This document shows, one piece after another, positions 40,358 to 51,515 of a stretch of 64,000 nt of DNA. Source of the stretch: Apirhabdus apintestini (GTDB lineage: Bacteria > Pseudomonadota > Gammaproteobacteria > Enterobacterales > Enterobacteriaceae); NCBI GenBank assembly GCA_033977085.1, contig CP138906.1:434001-498000 (forward strand). The letters run 5' to 3'. Position 1 is the first letter of the stretch; each line of letters begins with the position of its first letter. The position numbers were made by a program, and so were the translations under genes. The notes below the pieces were generated by a model. It was not told where the DNA came from. It saw only the letters and a program-made list of their open reading frames with translations, and did not search any database.

Positions 40358-41137
40358 GATGGTCGAACTACAACATCAACGGCTGATGGTGCTTGCTGAA
40401 CAGCCCAGCTGGACAGCCTTATCGGCGCGGCGCCGGCACTGTCGCAACAGGCAGTGGATCAGGAATGGAGCTATATGGACTTCCTGGAGCACCTGCTACA
40501 TGAGGAGAAACTGGCCCGGCATCAGCGTAAACAGGCGATGTACACGCGGATGGCAGCCTTCCCGGCGGTGAAGACGTTCGAGGAATACGACTTCACCTTC
40601 GCCACCGGCGCACCTCAGAAGCAAATCCAGTCGCTGCGTTCCCTGAGCTTCATCGAACGTAACGAAAACATCGTGTTGCTGGGCCCCTCGGGCGTGGGGA
40701 AAACACATCTGGCGATAGCCATGGGCTACGAGGCAGTACGGGCGGGCATCAAGGTTCGCTTCACAACAGCAGCGGACCTGCTGTTACAGTTGTCGACTTC
40801 CCAGCGTCAGGGGCGTTACAAAACGACACTCAATCGCGGTGTCATGGCCCCCAAACTGCTCATCATCGACGAAATAGGCTATCTGCCGTTCAGCCAGGAA
40901 GAGGCAAAGCTGTTCTTCCAGGTCATTGCCAAACGTTACGAAAAGAGCGCGATGATCCTGACCTCTAACCTGCCGTTCGGGCAGTGGGACCAGACGTTCG
41001 CGGGTGATGCAGCCCTGACATCGGCAATGCTGGACCGGATCTTACATCACTCACACGTAGTCCAGATAAAAGGAGAGAGCTATCGACTGAAGCAGAAACG
41101 AAAGGCCGGGGTTATAGCGGAAGCTAATCCTGAGTAA
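40355..41137 (+). CDS. istB: IstB helper ATPase (copy 2)
   Basis: ATG 40355. GPSGVGKTHLAIAMGYEA (Walker A) and LLIIDEIGYLPFSQ (Walker B). A missing base near 40404 breaks the N-terminal part (copy 1 reads LQLDSLIGAAPALSQQ there); the rest is open to the stop at 41137. Confidence 0.9.
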
Positions 41138-41205
41138 GCAAGGTGGATCAATATTAGACCGTTGGTGGTGACGGTAAGTGGATCACTTTTTACCCGTTGT
41201 TGACA

Positions 41206-41392
41206 TGTACAACCAGAGGGTAATGCTGCAGACTTGTTTTTATCCGCGTTTCGCATGTGCGTTCTTCCATTGATGGATGGTTTGTCGCCAAGAGAAGCTA
41301 GGGATCTAGCTGAATCAATTTCAGTTGCTTGGGGCTTAGATACTGAGAAAGCCGCCTCATTAACTCGTGATTGTGCGGAGTTTTCTGCTTGA
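41206..41392 (+). pseudogene. C-terminal fragment of an island gene cut by IS100-like element
   Basis: Directly after the IS an open frame without start reads NAADLFLSAFRMCVLPLMDG, then LSPREARDLAESISVAWGLD and ends DCAEFSA, TGA 41390-41392. Its stop overlaps the ATG of the next gene (TGATG), so it was the upstream member of a coupled operon. About 60 residues; family not recognised. Confidence 0.6.
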
Positions 41393-42614
41393 TGAATTCC
41401 ATGAGCCTTGATGAAATATGTCTTCGGGGTCTTCTTCGCTGGGTAGGTACGGGGTCTCCTTCACCTTACTCAGGAAGCGTGGAGACTTTAAGATATGAAG
41501 ATTTAGATGCTTTAAGAATGTGGTGGGCTCTTTCTGAACCTGTTGGCAGGCTAGCCTTAAGATTAGTGGAAAAACAGAGAGAAGTTTCTCCCACCTTAGA
41601 CGACTTCAGAAGGGAAGTATCTGGTGAACTTCCGGCCCTCCTGATGCTGCAGCTTCTATGTTGCTTCAAACCGTCACTCTTGACCCTGCTGCTTTTGTGG
41701 TCATAGAGGCATCTTCTTCATGGCTTTCAGGGCCAAACAGGGTTCTTGCGAAAACGCTGAAAACAGCGCAAGTAGCTTTGAAAGCTGGAGCTTTACATGC
41801 CAGAGGAGGGCTTTTCGATCTGCATGCGAATAAAAGGTTAGCTCTTCTCGATTGCGCCCTAAAAGTCGCACCTATACGAGAAGTACTTAGTACACCCGCG
41901 GGTAGATCTCGTATTGTTGCTTATGAAAAAAGGCAGGCTTCCAAGGCAAGGAGCCCGTTGTACAAGCAGTCTTGGATTTGTGCATCAATCTTATCAGATA
42001 TTGAAGCTTTCGAGGCTGATACGATTAAGGCCCTACTTGCCTCCGATTTGCTTCCAGGAATGGAAGTCTGGAGAAAATTTGAACTCGCAACGATTCTGGA
42101 GGTTGCTGAAGCCCTTTCTGGGGCGACTGGGGCTCCCGTTGTTCTTGACGCTTCGTTTGCGGCGGGCAGGCCGGCGGCAACTATTGGTGATTTGGAATTA
42201 CGTTGGCAAAGAGCCATGCCCAAGAGACCAAGTGCGTTTCTTGATCCGGGAGAGGTGCTAGCAGGTGAACTAGCCTTCTCTCTTGGGGTTTCCAAGGGTA
42301 CTTCTCGAGCAGATATAACTATTGAAAGGGCTGGACGAATTCTTTCGATTATTGAATGTAAATGGTTTTCTTCTCCCGATTCGGCATCAGCAGCAATACT
42401 TGAGGCAACTAGTCAGCTTGTAGGTTATGCAAGAGACATTGCACATGCGCAGGAAGAACATGATACAGCTATTCTAGCTCGTAGCATTGTGGCTCTTGCT
42501 CACAGGGGCCCTGCTGAAATGCGTTTTGGGGCCCCTGTTTGCTGCATTGGTTTCTCTGATTTCGGTGCCGCTAATTTGGCACCTTGGGCAGCAATGGTAT
42601 CAGGAATACACTAA
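41392..42614 (+). CDS. Putative PD-(D/E)XK nuclease next to a DNA methyltransferase
   Basis: Probably a restriction-type endonuclease. ATG 41392 overlaps the upstream stop. N-terminal part DEICLRGLLRWVGTGSPS to RREVSGELP; a one-C shift near 41634 leads to GPPDAAASMLLQTVTLDPAA. The C-terminal half contains SRADITIERAGRILSIIECK: an Asp followed by E-x-K in a hydrophobic strand, the PD-(D/E)XK core. About 407 aa. Convergent with the methyltransferase, one base apart. No family name can be given; the catalytic call is inference from the motif. Confidence 0.6.
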
Positions 42615-42615
42615 T

Positions 42616-43808
42616 TTATTTTTTCGGACGAGCGGCCCCACCATCAGCTACTAGAGGGACTGCTTCTTCCATTACCTGTGCAGCACATGGTGTGAAAATT
42701 GTGTAAGAGGATGGTTTGTCTGTAGCTAAAACAATAGGGTTACCCTCAAATCGGGACATTGCGCCCTCAAGGTATGCTGAATTCATTTCTACGCAAGCCC
42801 AGTGGCGGCCAAGGGCTTCAGACACTGCACCTGTCACGCAAGAGCCACCAAATGGATCGAAAACAAAATCGCCGGGATCCGTAGTCATACGAATAAAATA
42901 CTCCGGAAGCGCTGATGGAAAGCGCGCTGGGTGGATGTCCAGTCCTTTTTGCGGCAATAATCCTGATAAGTGCCATTTGATTCTGTATTCGCAATAGCAA
43001 GAAGATTTGGGGAACGGAACCACCATTATCTTTGCCGAATTTTTCAGAAATCACATGGCCTGAGGGTCGTGTCTTTGCTTGATAACCGTTTTTTAGTAAA
43101 GACTTCATTGAGTCGGAATATGGTGCAAGCACGCGCCTGTTACTTGCTTTAGGGAATGGTGTTTTTGAAAGCCACCATACGCAATTTACGGCATCTTTAG
43201 GTCGAACCCGCCTTACATTTACCCATTCTGCAGGTGTCGGCAACTTAGCAGGATTCCACCAAAAATGTTCCAGCGCCAAATGAAAACCGTACTCATTGCA
43301 AAGCATTAGCAGCAGTTCATAATGGTAAAGAGAGCGTGTGGGGGTTCCTGCCTTCCATGCGCCGCCGATATCAATTACTAGACTCCCATCGTCTTTAAGT
43401 ATTTTTTGAAACCCTCAGCAAATGGACGAAACCAATCACAATAAGCGTGTGCGTCCTCATTACCATAGGATTTTTCCGGACGAGACCGAAAGGTGGGGAG
43501 GTCATAATGAGGTTTACGCTTTCTGCTTCACGTGAATCCATCCAATCTAGAGAGTCACCATTCCACATTGCGCCGAAGTTTGTTTTGTGAAAAAGAGATA
43601 CGGGGCGTGTTTCTCTGCATTTTTTCGGATCTGGGGTTGCCGATTTCATGTCAGAGGACGCCAATGCTCGAAGATAGTCACTTAGCGATTTGTAACCTAG
43701 GGATTTAGCTCTGATTTCTGCCGATCTTTTTTCAGCAACGCTCATTCGCACAGAGGCAGTAGTCTCCTTAGGTTCTGCTGACATTGGGCGCACCATGTTC
43801 TTCTCCAA
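42616..43808 (-). CDS. Site-specific DNA methyltransferase (beta class, TSPP motif)
   Basis: Methylates adenine-N6 or cytosine-N4. A short ribbon-helix-like N-terminus (ETTASVRMSVAEKRSAEIRA) precedes the catalytic motif NLIMTSPPFGLVRK; then DWFRPFAEGFKKILKDDGSL, VIDIGGAW and TRSLYHYELLLML; the SAM motif DFVFDPFGGSCVTGAVSEAL is at the C-terminus, giving beta order. Shifts at T5 43471-43475, C4 near 43020 and near 42950. About 395 aa. Probable partner of the convergent nuclease. Start could also be a downstream ATG (MVRPMSAEP). Confidence 0.82.
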
Positions 43809-44341
43809 CTTAAAATTTCCTTTCTTTGTAATACAAAAATAAGGTAGTTAAATGTATTTTTTTGATGATTTCATTCTCTCCTCGCTTAACATCAATCGCA
43901 AGGCCTTTCTTTGCCAAATTCGTTTTGGAACTAAGATTTTTGTGATTGTCACTGGGTCAGTCCAATGAAGCCAACAGTAGTTCTGGCTCAGGCGGGTAAA
44001 TATTGGATTTTCGATATTCTTGAGAGAGGGTCTCAATTGCAAATCAACGCCTGGATTCAGGATATTTATTAACACGTAGTACATGGGGCGACATTCAGGC
44101 ACCACCAGTGGTGTACTCTGTAGCGGGAAGAAGTGATGCCCCAATAAAACAGACAGCAACCAACCACTCGTAATAATCCGGTCTTAGTCGCCCTTATTCT
44201 CCCGGCCACCCAACGTTTGGCACATACAGCTCACCAGACGCACCTGCTGACAAAAACGCGCTCGCGTTGGGTCTGTAGCGCATGGCGCTATCGTCGGTTC
44301 GGTGCTAATACTGAAAGACTCACATGAAAAAAGGATAATGT
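43809..44341. other. AT-rich gap behind the methyltransferase, possible small gene
   Basis: A minus-strand frame of 103 aa (44159-43848, MYYVLINILNPGVDLQLRPS within it) could encode a protein upstream of the methyltransferase; an alternative frame gives LAKKGLAIDVKRGENEIIKK just before it, so the region may be one frameshifted gene. No family and only a weak ribosome site. No Mu right end or CTGGA/TTGGT repeat was found here. Confidence 0.3.
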
Positions 44342-44635
44342 ATGCTGTGGCTGGAACAAGGTCTTTATCTCAGGGTTCAGGAGTTGCCAAACGGGCCGCG
44401 TCCGCTGCCGCTGCAAAGCGGTTTTTCTTCCGGCACCGCGTACCGGGCGCTGGGATGCTTTAACCCGTCAGAAACCTCGGATGCTTACTACATCCTTTCC
44501 AACGATCGCGACGAAATCTGGTTTATCTGTAATCGACACCTGCGCACGGTGTGTCTGCAGCCCGCGCAGCGGGCGTTTCGCCTGCCGCTGGCGCAGTGTG
44601 AGTTCGACGAGCCGATGCCGGCAGCAATCACCTGA
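44342..44635 (+). CDS. Small conserved-looking hypothetical protein
   Basis: 97 aa, ATG 44342 after AAAAAAGGATAATGT. WLEQGLYLRVQELPNGPRPL, then CFNPSETSDAYYILSNDRDE and WFICNRHLRTVCL. Composition is that of the host, not of the island to its left, so the island ends before it. Function not recognised. Confidence 0.6.
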   Translation: MLWLEQGLYLRVQELPNGPRPLPLQSGFSSGTAYRALGCFNPSETSDAYYILSNDRDEIWFICNRHLRTVCLQPAQRAFRLPLAQCEFDEPMPAAIT

Positions 44636-44775
44636 ATTAACCTAACGTGATGCCGCGCCCGTCCCGCGGTGCGGCAAAAATATAGCTGCTGCGCTGAGTT
44701 TTATCCCGCCCCTGCGGTGAACGTGGGCGCGATATCGGGCCGCTATTTGGCCCCGATTATCGCGCCGGAGTTTCA

Positions 44776-46504
44776 TTACCCTTTGCTGTTTAAAAACGAC
44801 TGTGCAAAGGCGAAGACATTATTCGGGTCGATTTCCGCCTTAATCGCTTTTAACTTCTCTGCGACGGCGTCACCAAAATAAATCTGCGTGAAATCGCCAT
44901 ACTGCTCGCCGGGGTCCGGTTTGTAGTCCGGGTTCACGCCCAGTTGTTTGTCCGGGTAATTAAAGTAGCAGCCCTGATATCTGTCCCCCACACCGGGAAC
45001 CCGCTGGCGTTATTAGTGCCCTGGCGATAAATCGCGTTATAGCCGGCATTGAACCGGCTCACAATATCCTGCTCGCTGCGTTTTGCCTGTTCCGGGGTGG
45101 TGCCTTCCAGCGTCTTCCAGTAGGTCTGATACTGTAGCTTCAGCGCGCAATTTCTGGCGGCGATAGCGGTGTGGGCGCGCGTGGCGTCATCCATGTTATT
45201 GATTTGCAGGCCGTAACTGTCCACCTGAATCAGCGTTTGTGATAAATCCGCGCTTGCTGGCGCCGGGTTACCGTTCTGGGTATTTGTCAGAAAAGCGTAC
45301 ATCGCCGCGGCTTCGCTGGCGGTAAAGTTCGCCACCATGTTGCAGCTTTTGTATTTTCCGTTCTGGTTCTCGCCAGAGCCGCTCAAAAGCTGGGTCATAT
45401 CAATCCACGGCAGGTCGTAAACCGTATCCAGCGAAATTGCCGCAGAGACCGGATGCCCCGGCAGGCTGAGCGCCTGTTTACGCCATGCGGAGGTCTCCGG
45501 CGCGGCAATCCATTTATTTAAGCGGCTGGCAAAAGATTGAATAACGTTTAACGCCGCGTCTTTGCTGGCCAGTGCTTCAATTGTTTTGCCGCCAAGGGCC
45601 GCATCGTGCCGGGTGCTGGCGCCGTATACCACCTGCATCACAATCGACATCACGTCCGTTTCCGCCGTCATGCAGGAGAATTTCCCCAGCGCGAAGGCCT
45701 GGCCCGGCAGCGCGTTACAGGCATCGTAATAGGCCTGCATAAACGCGCCGAATCCTGCTGCACCGCTGCCGCCGCTGCCTGCAAACTGCTTCCACGGTAC
45801 CGGCAGGGCGATAAACAGCGCCCGCTCAGGCGCCTTAGGTACGCGCGTTTTTCAAAATAGTATTTGGTGATTATCCCGAAGTGGCCGCTACCGCCGCCGC
45901 GGCAGGCCCAGTCCAGCCGGTCTGCGTCAGCGTCCGGGGTAAACGTGCGGCGCTTAAAGCCGCCGTTTTGGGTATCCGGGATAACCATTTCCACGCCGGC
46001 GAGGTAATCGACGGTCAATCCGTGTAAACGGGAAAGCAGCCCGTAGCCGCCACCGGCCACGTGCCCGCCGGCGCAAACGGAATAGCAAGACCCGCCCGGT
46101 ACCGCCGCGCCATACAGTGAATGCAGCGTTTGTTGAATCAGCCAGTTAGAGGCGCCCGGCTCAATCACGACATAGTCGATATTATTAATTTTCTCTTCAT
46201 GAATACCGCGCATATTGCTCAGGTCGATAACAAAACGCGTTCTGGCACCGCTATCGGTATCCGCCGCGCTTTGGAACGTAAAGTTTTCATAACAGTGACC
46301 GCCGGCAATCACTTTAATCTCGCCGGATTTCGGCGAATATTTCTGAATATTATTCAATGTCTGGATAATATCCTGCGCGTCTGTGACAAGGTAAACGCCT
46401 TCGCCTTGCCGTTCGCTCAGATTGTCATCCAGTTTGAAGCGCTGGTTAAAGCCGCGATCGAGGCCCGGGAAGTTATTGGCTTTAGGAGAAATATAGGTGC
46501 TCAT
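44776..46504 (-). CDS. FAD-linked oxidoreductase, berberine-bridge (BBE) type
   Basis: Oxidises an unknown substrate with a covalently bound FAD. N-terminal PCMH domain: VIAGGHCYENFTFQSAAD (His attachment) and VPGGSCYSVCAGGHVAGGGY (Cys attachment), which suggests bicovalent flavin. C-terminal BBE signature GCYFNYPDKQL and IYFGDAVAEKLKAIKAEIDP. Shifts near 45853 (joins to VPKAPERALFIALPVPWKQF) and a C5 run 44985-44989 (one G short on the coding strand). About 575 aa. No signal peptide. AGAGG before the ATG. Confidence 0.85.
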
Positions 46505-46913
46505 TGTTACCTCACTAATTATCCGAAGAGGAGTTTAACTACGGCGCTACGGTAACAGGGGCAGGAAAGCGTCAAATGTATCCGATTCACACAATGAGCG
46601 CACCTGAGCATTACTGATAATTGATTACCGGTGGAATAGTTCAATTTATCGTAACAATCAGAGTAAATAATAATAAATTCAACGGAGATATTCTGTGGAA
46701 GCTGATGCATTACATGTTATTAAAGCACACTTAGGTATCAGAGCCTAAAAGGCAAATTATTATGGCCGTTCAGTACAGGGCGCTGAAAAAGAGGGGCAGC
46801 GGCTTGTAGATACCCTATATTTATGGTTGGAAAACAGAGGTGAGGCAGGCTATCACGATCCTGTTTTCCATAGCCGTGCGCGGCGAGCGGTATTTTCTCG
46901 CCTTTATTAACAT
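46505..46913. other. Gap with a possible interrupted small gene
   Basis: A plus-strand frame starts GTG 46695 after ACGGAGAT: MEADALHVIKAHLGIRA, then an in-frame TAA (46746-46748), then KANYYGRSVQGAEKEGQRLV to RRAVFSRLY, stop 46908-46910. 72 codons with protein-like composition. It may be a small decayed or error-hit gene. Nothing else is evident. Confidence 0.3.
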
Positions 46914-47329
46914 CTATTTACGTAATATAAAGACGTATTCATTATTAATATCTTTAATATGAACCGTGTGGTGGATTTCCAGTGAGTAAATGGCTTTTTG
47001 CAAGAGCGATGATTTATTGGCCGGGAAGTGGCTAAAGCGCGCGTGTAACAGGCTGTTCTTTTCATTCAGCGCGGTTACTGAAATTAATGACAGCGTGCAG
47101 GTAAAAGTAATTCCCTCACTCAGGTGAAATTTCGCGTCGGGAATAATATGCTGTGCGCTAATCAACTGCGCCTGTGCAGCCTCTACTTTCAGACTACATC
47201 CCCCATCGAAATATCGTGTATTAATAGGTGGTAAGGCTCATCGTCAAGGATAAACTCAACAAAGAAGGCGTCAGGATCCTGAGGGACATGGACTCTGAAG
47301 GCGCTGCGTTTTTCGTGACTGGCTGACAT
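46914..47329 (-). CDS. PilZ-domain protein (c-di-GMP receptor), frameshifted
   Basis: Probably binds c-di-GMP and affects motility or envelope. ATG 47329, MSASHEKRSAFRVHVPQDPD (the RxxxR part is KRSAFR). IHDISMGGCSLKVEAAQAQ contains the DxSxGG motif once the G5 run (47200-47204) is read as G6. The C-terminal part (HIKDINNEYVFILRK) closes the barrel. About 138 aa. Lies just downstream of a GGDEF gene on the same strand, which fits a signal-and-receptor pair. Confidence 0.75.
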
Positions 47330-47361
47330 ATTATTGTCCGAATAAAAAGTATAAAGAGAGC

Positions 47362-47398
47362 GCCGGGCGCGCTCCCGGCGATAATTTTTGTACCGAAG
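47362..47398 (-). terminator. Hairpin between the GGDEF and PilZ genes
   Basis: CGCCGGG-AGCGCG-CCCGGCG on the minus strand followed by CTCTCTTTATACTTTTT. It could terminate or attenuate transcription from the GGDEF gene. Confidence 0.6.
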
Positions 47399-47443
47399 CC
47401 TGATTGTCAGGCTATTAAGTTAACGCATATTACTACACTATTA

Positions 47444-48920
47444 TTAGACTGTAGCGCGCTTCGCTTTCTTATTTTTATATAATTCTTGATCCGCGCGAAT
47501 AAGTGCCTCTTTAATTGACTCATGCGGAGCAAGCCCGACGATACCGCCGGTGACAGACAGCGTAATTTTATCCGAGAATGTCGCGCAGCGTTTATTGATT
47601 TTCGCGATGAGTTTCTGAGCAGCATCAGTACTGTCGATGTTAAGCAGAATACAAAATTCGTCACCGCCCAGCCGAATGGCCAGCCCCAGTTCTTCTTCGA
47701 CACAAATGCGTATATGGCGTGCGATATTCATTAACGCATGGTCGCCTAAATCATGGCCCCAGGTATCATTGATTTGCTTAAATCCGTTGCAGTCTAGCAG
47801 CGCCAGCGTTTTAACTTTCATCAGTTGGCCTGCGGCAATATAGTTAAATACTTTTCGGTTATACAAACCAGTAAGCTGATCGGTAAGATTCTCTGTATTT
47901 TTTTACAAAGTATTTTAGCGATAGCATAAAGAAAGCCGCAGTAAGCAGCAGGGTTAATAATAAATAGTGCATGACATAGGGGCTATGTATAAGGTAGCGC
48001 GTCCAGTCGAGGCTAAAGACGATGTCATATTTATGTGATAGCTGAAGCGTAAATAAAGACGAGTAAGTAGTATTTCCTATTATAAACATATCCTTACCGC
48101 TATCTTTAGAGTGAATCTTGACGCTGGTGAACTGGTCGTTGAGCTCTGGCGCTACGTTTTTTAATATTTTCCGTTGATCGCTGGCGCGATAGTCATATAC
48201 CAGTACGCCCAGCACCCGATGCGATCTAAGATGACCAAGATCGTAGACAAAACTGATTATGCTATATGAGAGTTCATTATTTAACGCATCAAGATAGATG
48301 TCTGTACTGACTCGTCCCTTATATTTTGCGTCATAGGTAAATTTGCGATACAGATAACCAGGAATATTGTCGAAAAGCTTATAAGTTTTGATACGACTAG
48401 CATCAAAATAATATTTCTTTCTGTTCAGATCGTTAACCACATACATCCAGGTCTCGCTGGCTGATAAGAAATAGCGCGTCAGGTTTTTTAGGTTACGCTT
48501 GACCGGTGCAGCGGAAAATACGCTTTCGATGCTGCGAATTGTTTCGCACATATCATAGGTTAACGGCACCGTAGACTGTAATTCACCTTTGAATGTTGGT
48601 GTAATGCTCTGGGTACTATTAAAGGGCGAAGTTGTATCCAGATACTCCGTATTAGAACAGGTATCGGTTCGCTGTTGATGGTTAACGAAATAGCTTACAG
48701 CGATGGCTTCAGCGATATTCTCATTATCGGTAAAGTTATTTATTAACTCGCTGTGATATCTCTCGGCGTAAGCATAGGCAGTAAGAAGCGCATAATTAAA
48801 AGACCTGTGAATAAGAAATAATATGGTGCAAATGAAGAATGCAAGTGACAGAGTAAGAAGAAGAAATTTATTTTTAAATAAACTAAGTTTATATTTTACT
48901 AGGGTATTGAATTTTATCAT
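47444..48920 (-). CDS. Membrane diguanylate cyclase with periplasmic sensor and GGDEF domain
   Basis: Makes c-di-GMP. TM1 about residues 18-37 (FLLLTLSLAFFICTILFLIH), a ~290-residue periplasmic sensor, TM2 about 325-345 (YLLLTLLLTAAFFMLSL), then GGDEF domain with DQLTGLYNRKVF, FKQINDTWGHDLGD and the active site RLGGDEFCIL. No EAL domain and no obvious RxxD inhibition site before the GGDEF. An A7 run (47898-47904) is one A short. About 491 aa. AT-rich compared with the fli genes. Confidence 0.88.
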
Positions 48921-49721
48921 TATTTAAAACAACGTTTTATTTTGTACGGAATCGATTTAGCAATATCACTAGCTGCTAGTATATATGATCGCTTTTGGCG
49001 ATCAATTTATTTATTTTCATTGTTTTAACCTATCAAATATAATGACATCGATCGATGTAACTAATTAATTATTTGATTTCATTGATTTTCATTATCACCT
49101 TTTATAGGTGATAAAATTTAATATATTCAAAAAGAGTATCTGAAAAAGGAAAACAATCGGTATTCAAAAAATAGTCTTTTTATTTATTTGATTTTTACGT
49201 ATGAGCGCTTAAATGGAAAATAATAATAAGATACTTTTTCATTTTCGAGCATTTCATCAGGAATAAAATTTGAAATACGTTAGCGAGGAAGGCTCGAAGC
49301 ACAGAAAAATAGTGCGTTGATTATGCACTTAAGAGTGAAGAAATATTGATCATATTGGGCGAGATACACACGCAATCTGTACAAATAATAGGTATGGTAA
49401 GCGTGAAAGTCGCATTGTTGAGGATATAAAGCGTAATTGGCCTGAAGCAGGGGAAATACGAAGAGGATGGTTATATTCTACTCTGCGGTGATTTTTTAGC
49501 TATCACGTCAGAATCTGGCTTTAGAAAGTGATTTATTCCCATTTTATGCAGGCAGAGTCTTGATTCCCTCGCACTGCGCAAGCGATCGGTTTGCTGCTTA
49601 AGCCGCGTTGCCGTAAACAACACCACTTATTGAGAAATAAATCGCCCTCTGGCCGCAGGCGCGGTAGAGGGCGATGTCAGCAAATATCAGCACAGTCAGG
49701 TGCTACCAGAAAAACTGAGGA
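48921..49721. other. 800-bp AT-rich intergenic region
   Basis: No intact gene. Holds hairpin GATCGC/GCGATC (about 48983-48999) and a strong inverted repeat TATCACCT/AGGTGATA (49095-49115). Fragments such as RNIDHIG and DIKRNWPEAGEIRRGW (about 49430-49480, plus strand) suggest remains of a decayed gene. The end carries the MCP terminator. Confidence 0.5.
49646..49678 (-). terminator. Terminator hairpin after the MCP gene
   Basis: ATCGCCCTCT and AGAGGGCGAT form a 10-bp stem; on the minus strand it is followed by TATTTCTCAATAAG. Placed just after the chemoreceptor stop. Confidence 0.65.
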
Positions 49722-51406
49722 TCAGAACTCTTCCCAGTTATCTTCACTGGCGCTGCTTTTTTAGTCACGGTGCTGGAAAGTACCGGCTGCTTTTTCACGG
49801 CTGCACGCTTTTCTGTACGTACCGGAGCAAGCGGTGCTTTTACTTTACCTGCAGTAAGATGGCTATCGCATAACTTAAAGAACGAAACTTCCTGAGCAAG
49901 CTGCTGCGCCTGATCGTTCAGGCTGGCAGAAGCGGCGGCGGCCTGCTCAACCAGTGCGGCATTCTGCTGCGTTACCGTATCCATCTCGGTAATAGCCTGG
50001 GAAACCTGCGCTATACCGACATTTTGTTCTTCAGCGGCTATCTTAATCTCTTCCATCAGATCGGATACTTTGGTTACCGAGTCGATGGCGTTCTCGATTT
50101 TTTTATTGGTTTCAATAACCAGTTGTACGCCATTGCCGACCTTCGTGGTCGTTTGATCGATGAGGCTGCGAATTTCCTGAGCGGCGGTAGAACTGCGCTG
50201 CGCCAGGTTACGCACTTCGCCGGCTACTACGGCGAAACCGCGCCCCTGCTCGCCGGCGCGAGCGGCTTCAACTGCGGCGTTCAGCGCCAGAATATTGGTC
50301 TGGCTGGCGATGCTGGTAATAACGCTGTTAATTTCAGAAATGGCTTTGGAGCTTTCCTGAATGGCGTCCATAATCGAGCGGGTTTCTTCCGCCGCCTTAC
50401 CGCCTTCCAGCGCTAACTGCTTGGCGCTAGATGCAAGGTCGTTCGCCTGGTTCGCGTTATCTGCGTTCTGGCGCACGGTCATTTTTATCTGTTCCATGCT
50501 GGCGGCGGTTTCCTGTAGCGCTGCCGCCTGTTCTTCGGTGCGCGAAGAGAGATCGTTATTGCCGCTGGCGATTTCGCCTGCGCCGACGGTGATATTTTCC
50601 GCCCCGTTGCGCACTTTGGTGATAAGCGTCACCAGATTATTCTGCATTCCAATCATGCCTTGGATCGTCATCCCGATTTCGTTGCGGCTATCGCTTTCAA
50701 CGGTTGTCGCCAGGTTGCCGTTGCCGATTTCCGCTAAGTGCTGGTTAATCAACGCCAGATTTTGAATGACCTGCTTACGCATCCAAACCCAGGTAACCAG
50801 AGAAATGACCAGCGTCAGAATAAAAGAGATGATGGTAATAAGGATGGAAGAGTTAAAATTGCTTTTAGCAATATGGCTCATTTCATCGCTTAATTTTTGG
50901 TTTGCCATCATATATTGCAGCGTAAAGTTATCTACTGCATTCAGCGCCATTTCCCTGGGCTCTGAGAGCGCAATATAGTGAGTGTTTCGCGCCTCGGTTT
51001 CTGCACTTTTTATAACTAACAGGGCGTTATTGAATGCCCCTTTTATTTTATCGGCTATTTCGATTGACTGCGTTGTGAGGAATGGCGTTGCCATAAAATC
51101 ATTCAGAACACTGGTTGCGTTTTCAGCAAACTTATTGACCCGATTGAAAGTATCGTTAATATCACTAACGTCAAGGTTTGGCCTGTCGGTTAACAGATTA
51201 ATCAGTGATTCCGCATTGGATAAGCTATCTTTCATTCTGGCAAGATAGCGTACATTGCTAGAAATATCATTAGATTTAGTTAAGTTATCATAGGATTTGA
51301 ACGCGGTATAAAGATTATAACCGGTAATACTAACCGTCATGATAAAGAAGAGGATTAGCACGGCGGCTAACCCCGTAGAGATTTTAACTCTGTTCAACGA
51401 AAGCAC
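49722..51406 (-). CDS. Methyl-accepting chemotaxis protein with CheR-tether NWEEF
   Basis: Chemoreceptor in the inner membrane. GTG 51406 with AAGGAG seven bases before; the TTG-started longer frame is rejected. TM1 about residues 10-30 (ISTGLAAVLILFFIMTVSIT), a four-helix periplasmic domain, TM2 (ILITIISFILTLVISLVTW), HAMP and the signalling hairpin with SQTNILALNAAVEAARAGEQ. A T6 run on the plus strand (49757-49762) is one base short; repaired, the protein ends SASEDNWEEF, a pentapeptide like the NWETF tether of Tsr and Tar. About 561 aa. Ligand unknown. Confidence 0.92.
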
Positions 51407-51447
51407 CTGGATACTCCTTGTAATACTATGCGTGTGGTGGGATATAA

Positions 51448-51474
51448 ATATCGGCAAAGCTAAATATATCTTTA
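51448..51474 (-). promoter_or_regulatory. Sigma-28 (FliA) promoter of the MCP gene
   Basis: On the minus strand TAAAGATA, 11 bases, GCCGATAT; consensus TAAAGTTT-N11-GCCGATAA. Spacing is exact. It lies about 40 bases before the GTG start and marks the receptor as a class-3 flagellar regulon gene. Confidence 0.75.
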
Positions 51475-51515
51475 GAGAAGCGATGGGTCAGAAGCACCAG
51501 TTAATAATTATATAA

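Noticed and set aside
43848..44159. 103-aa minus-strand frame as a firm gene
   Set aside because: Weak start, no family and a competing frame; kept only as a possibility in the gap entry.
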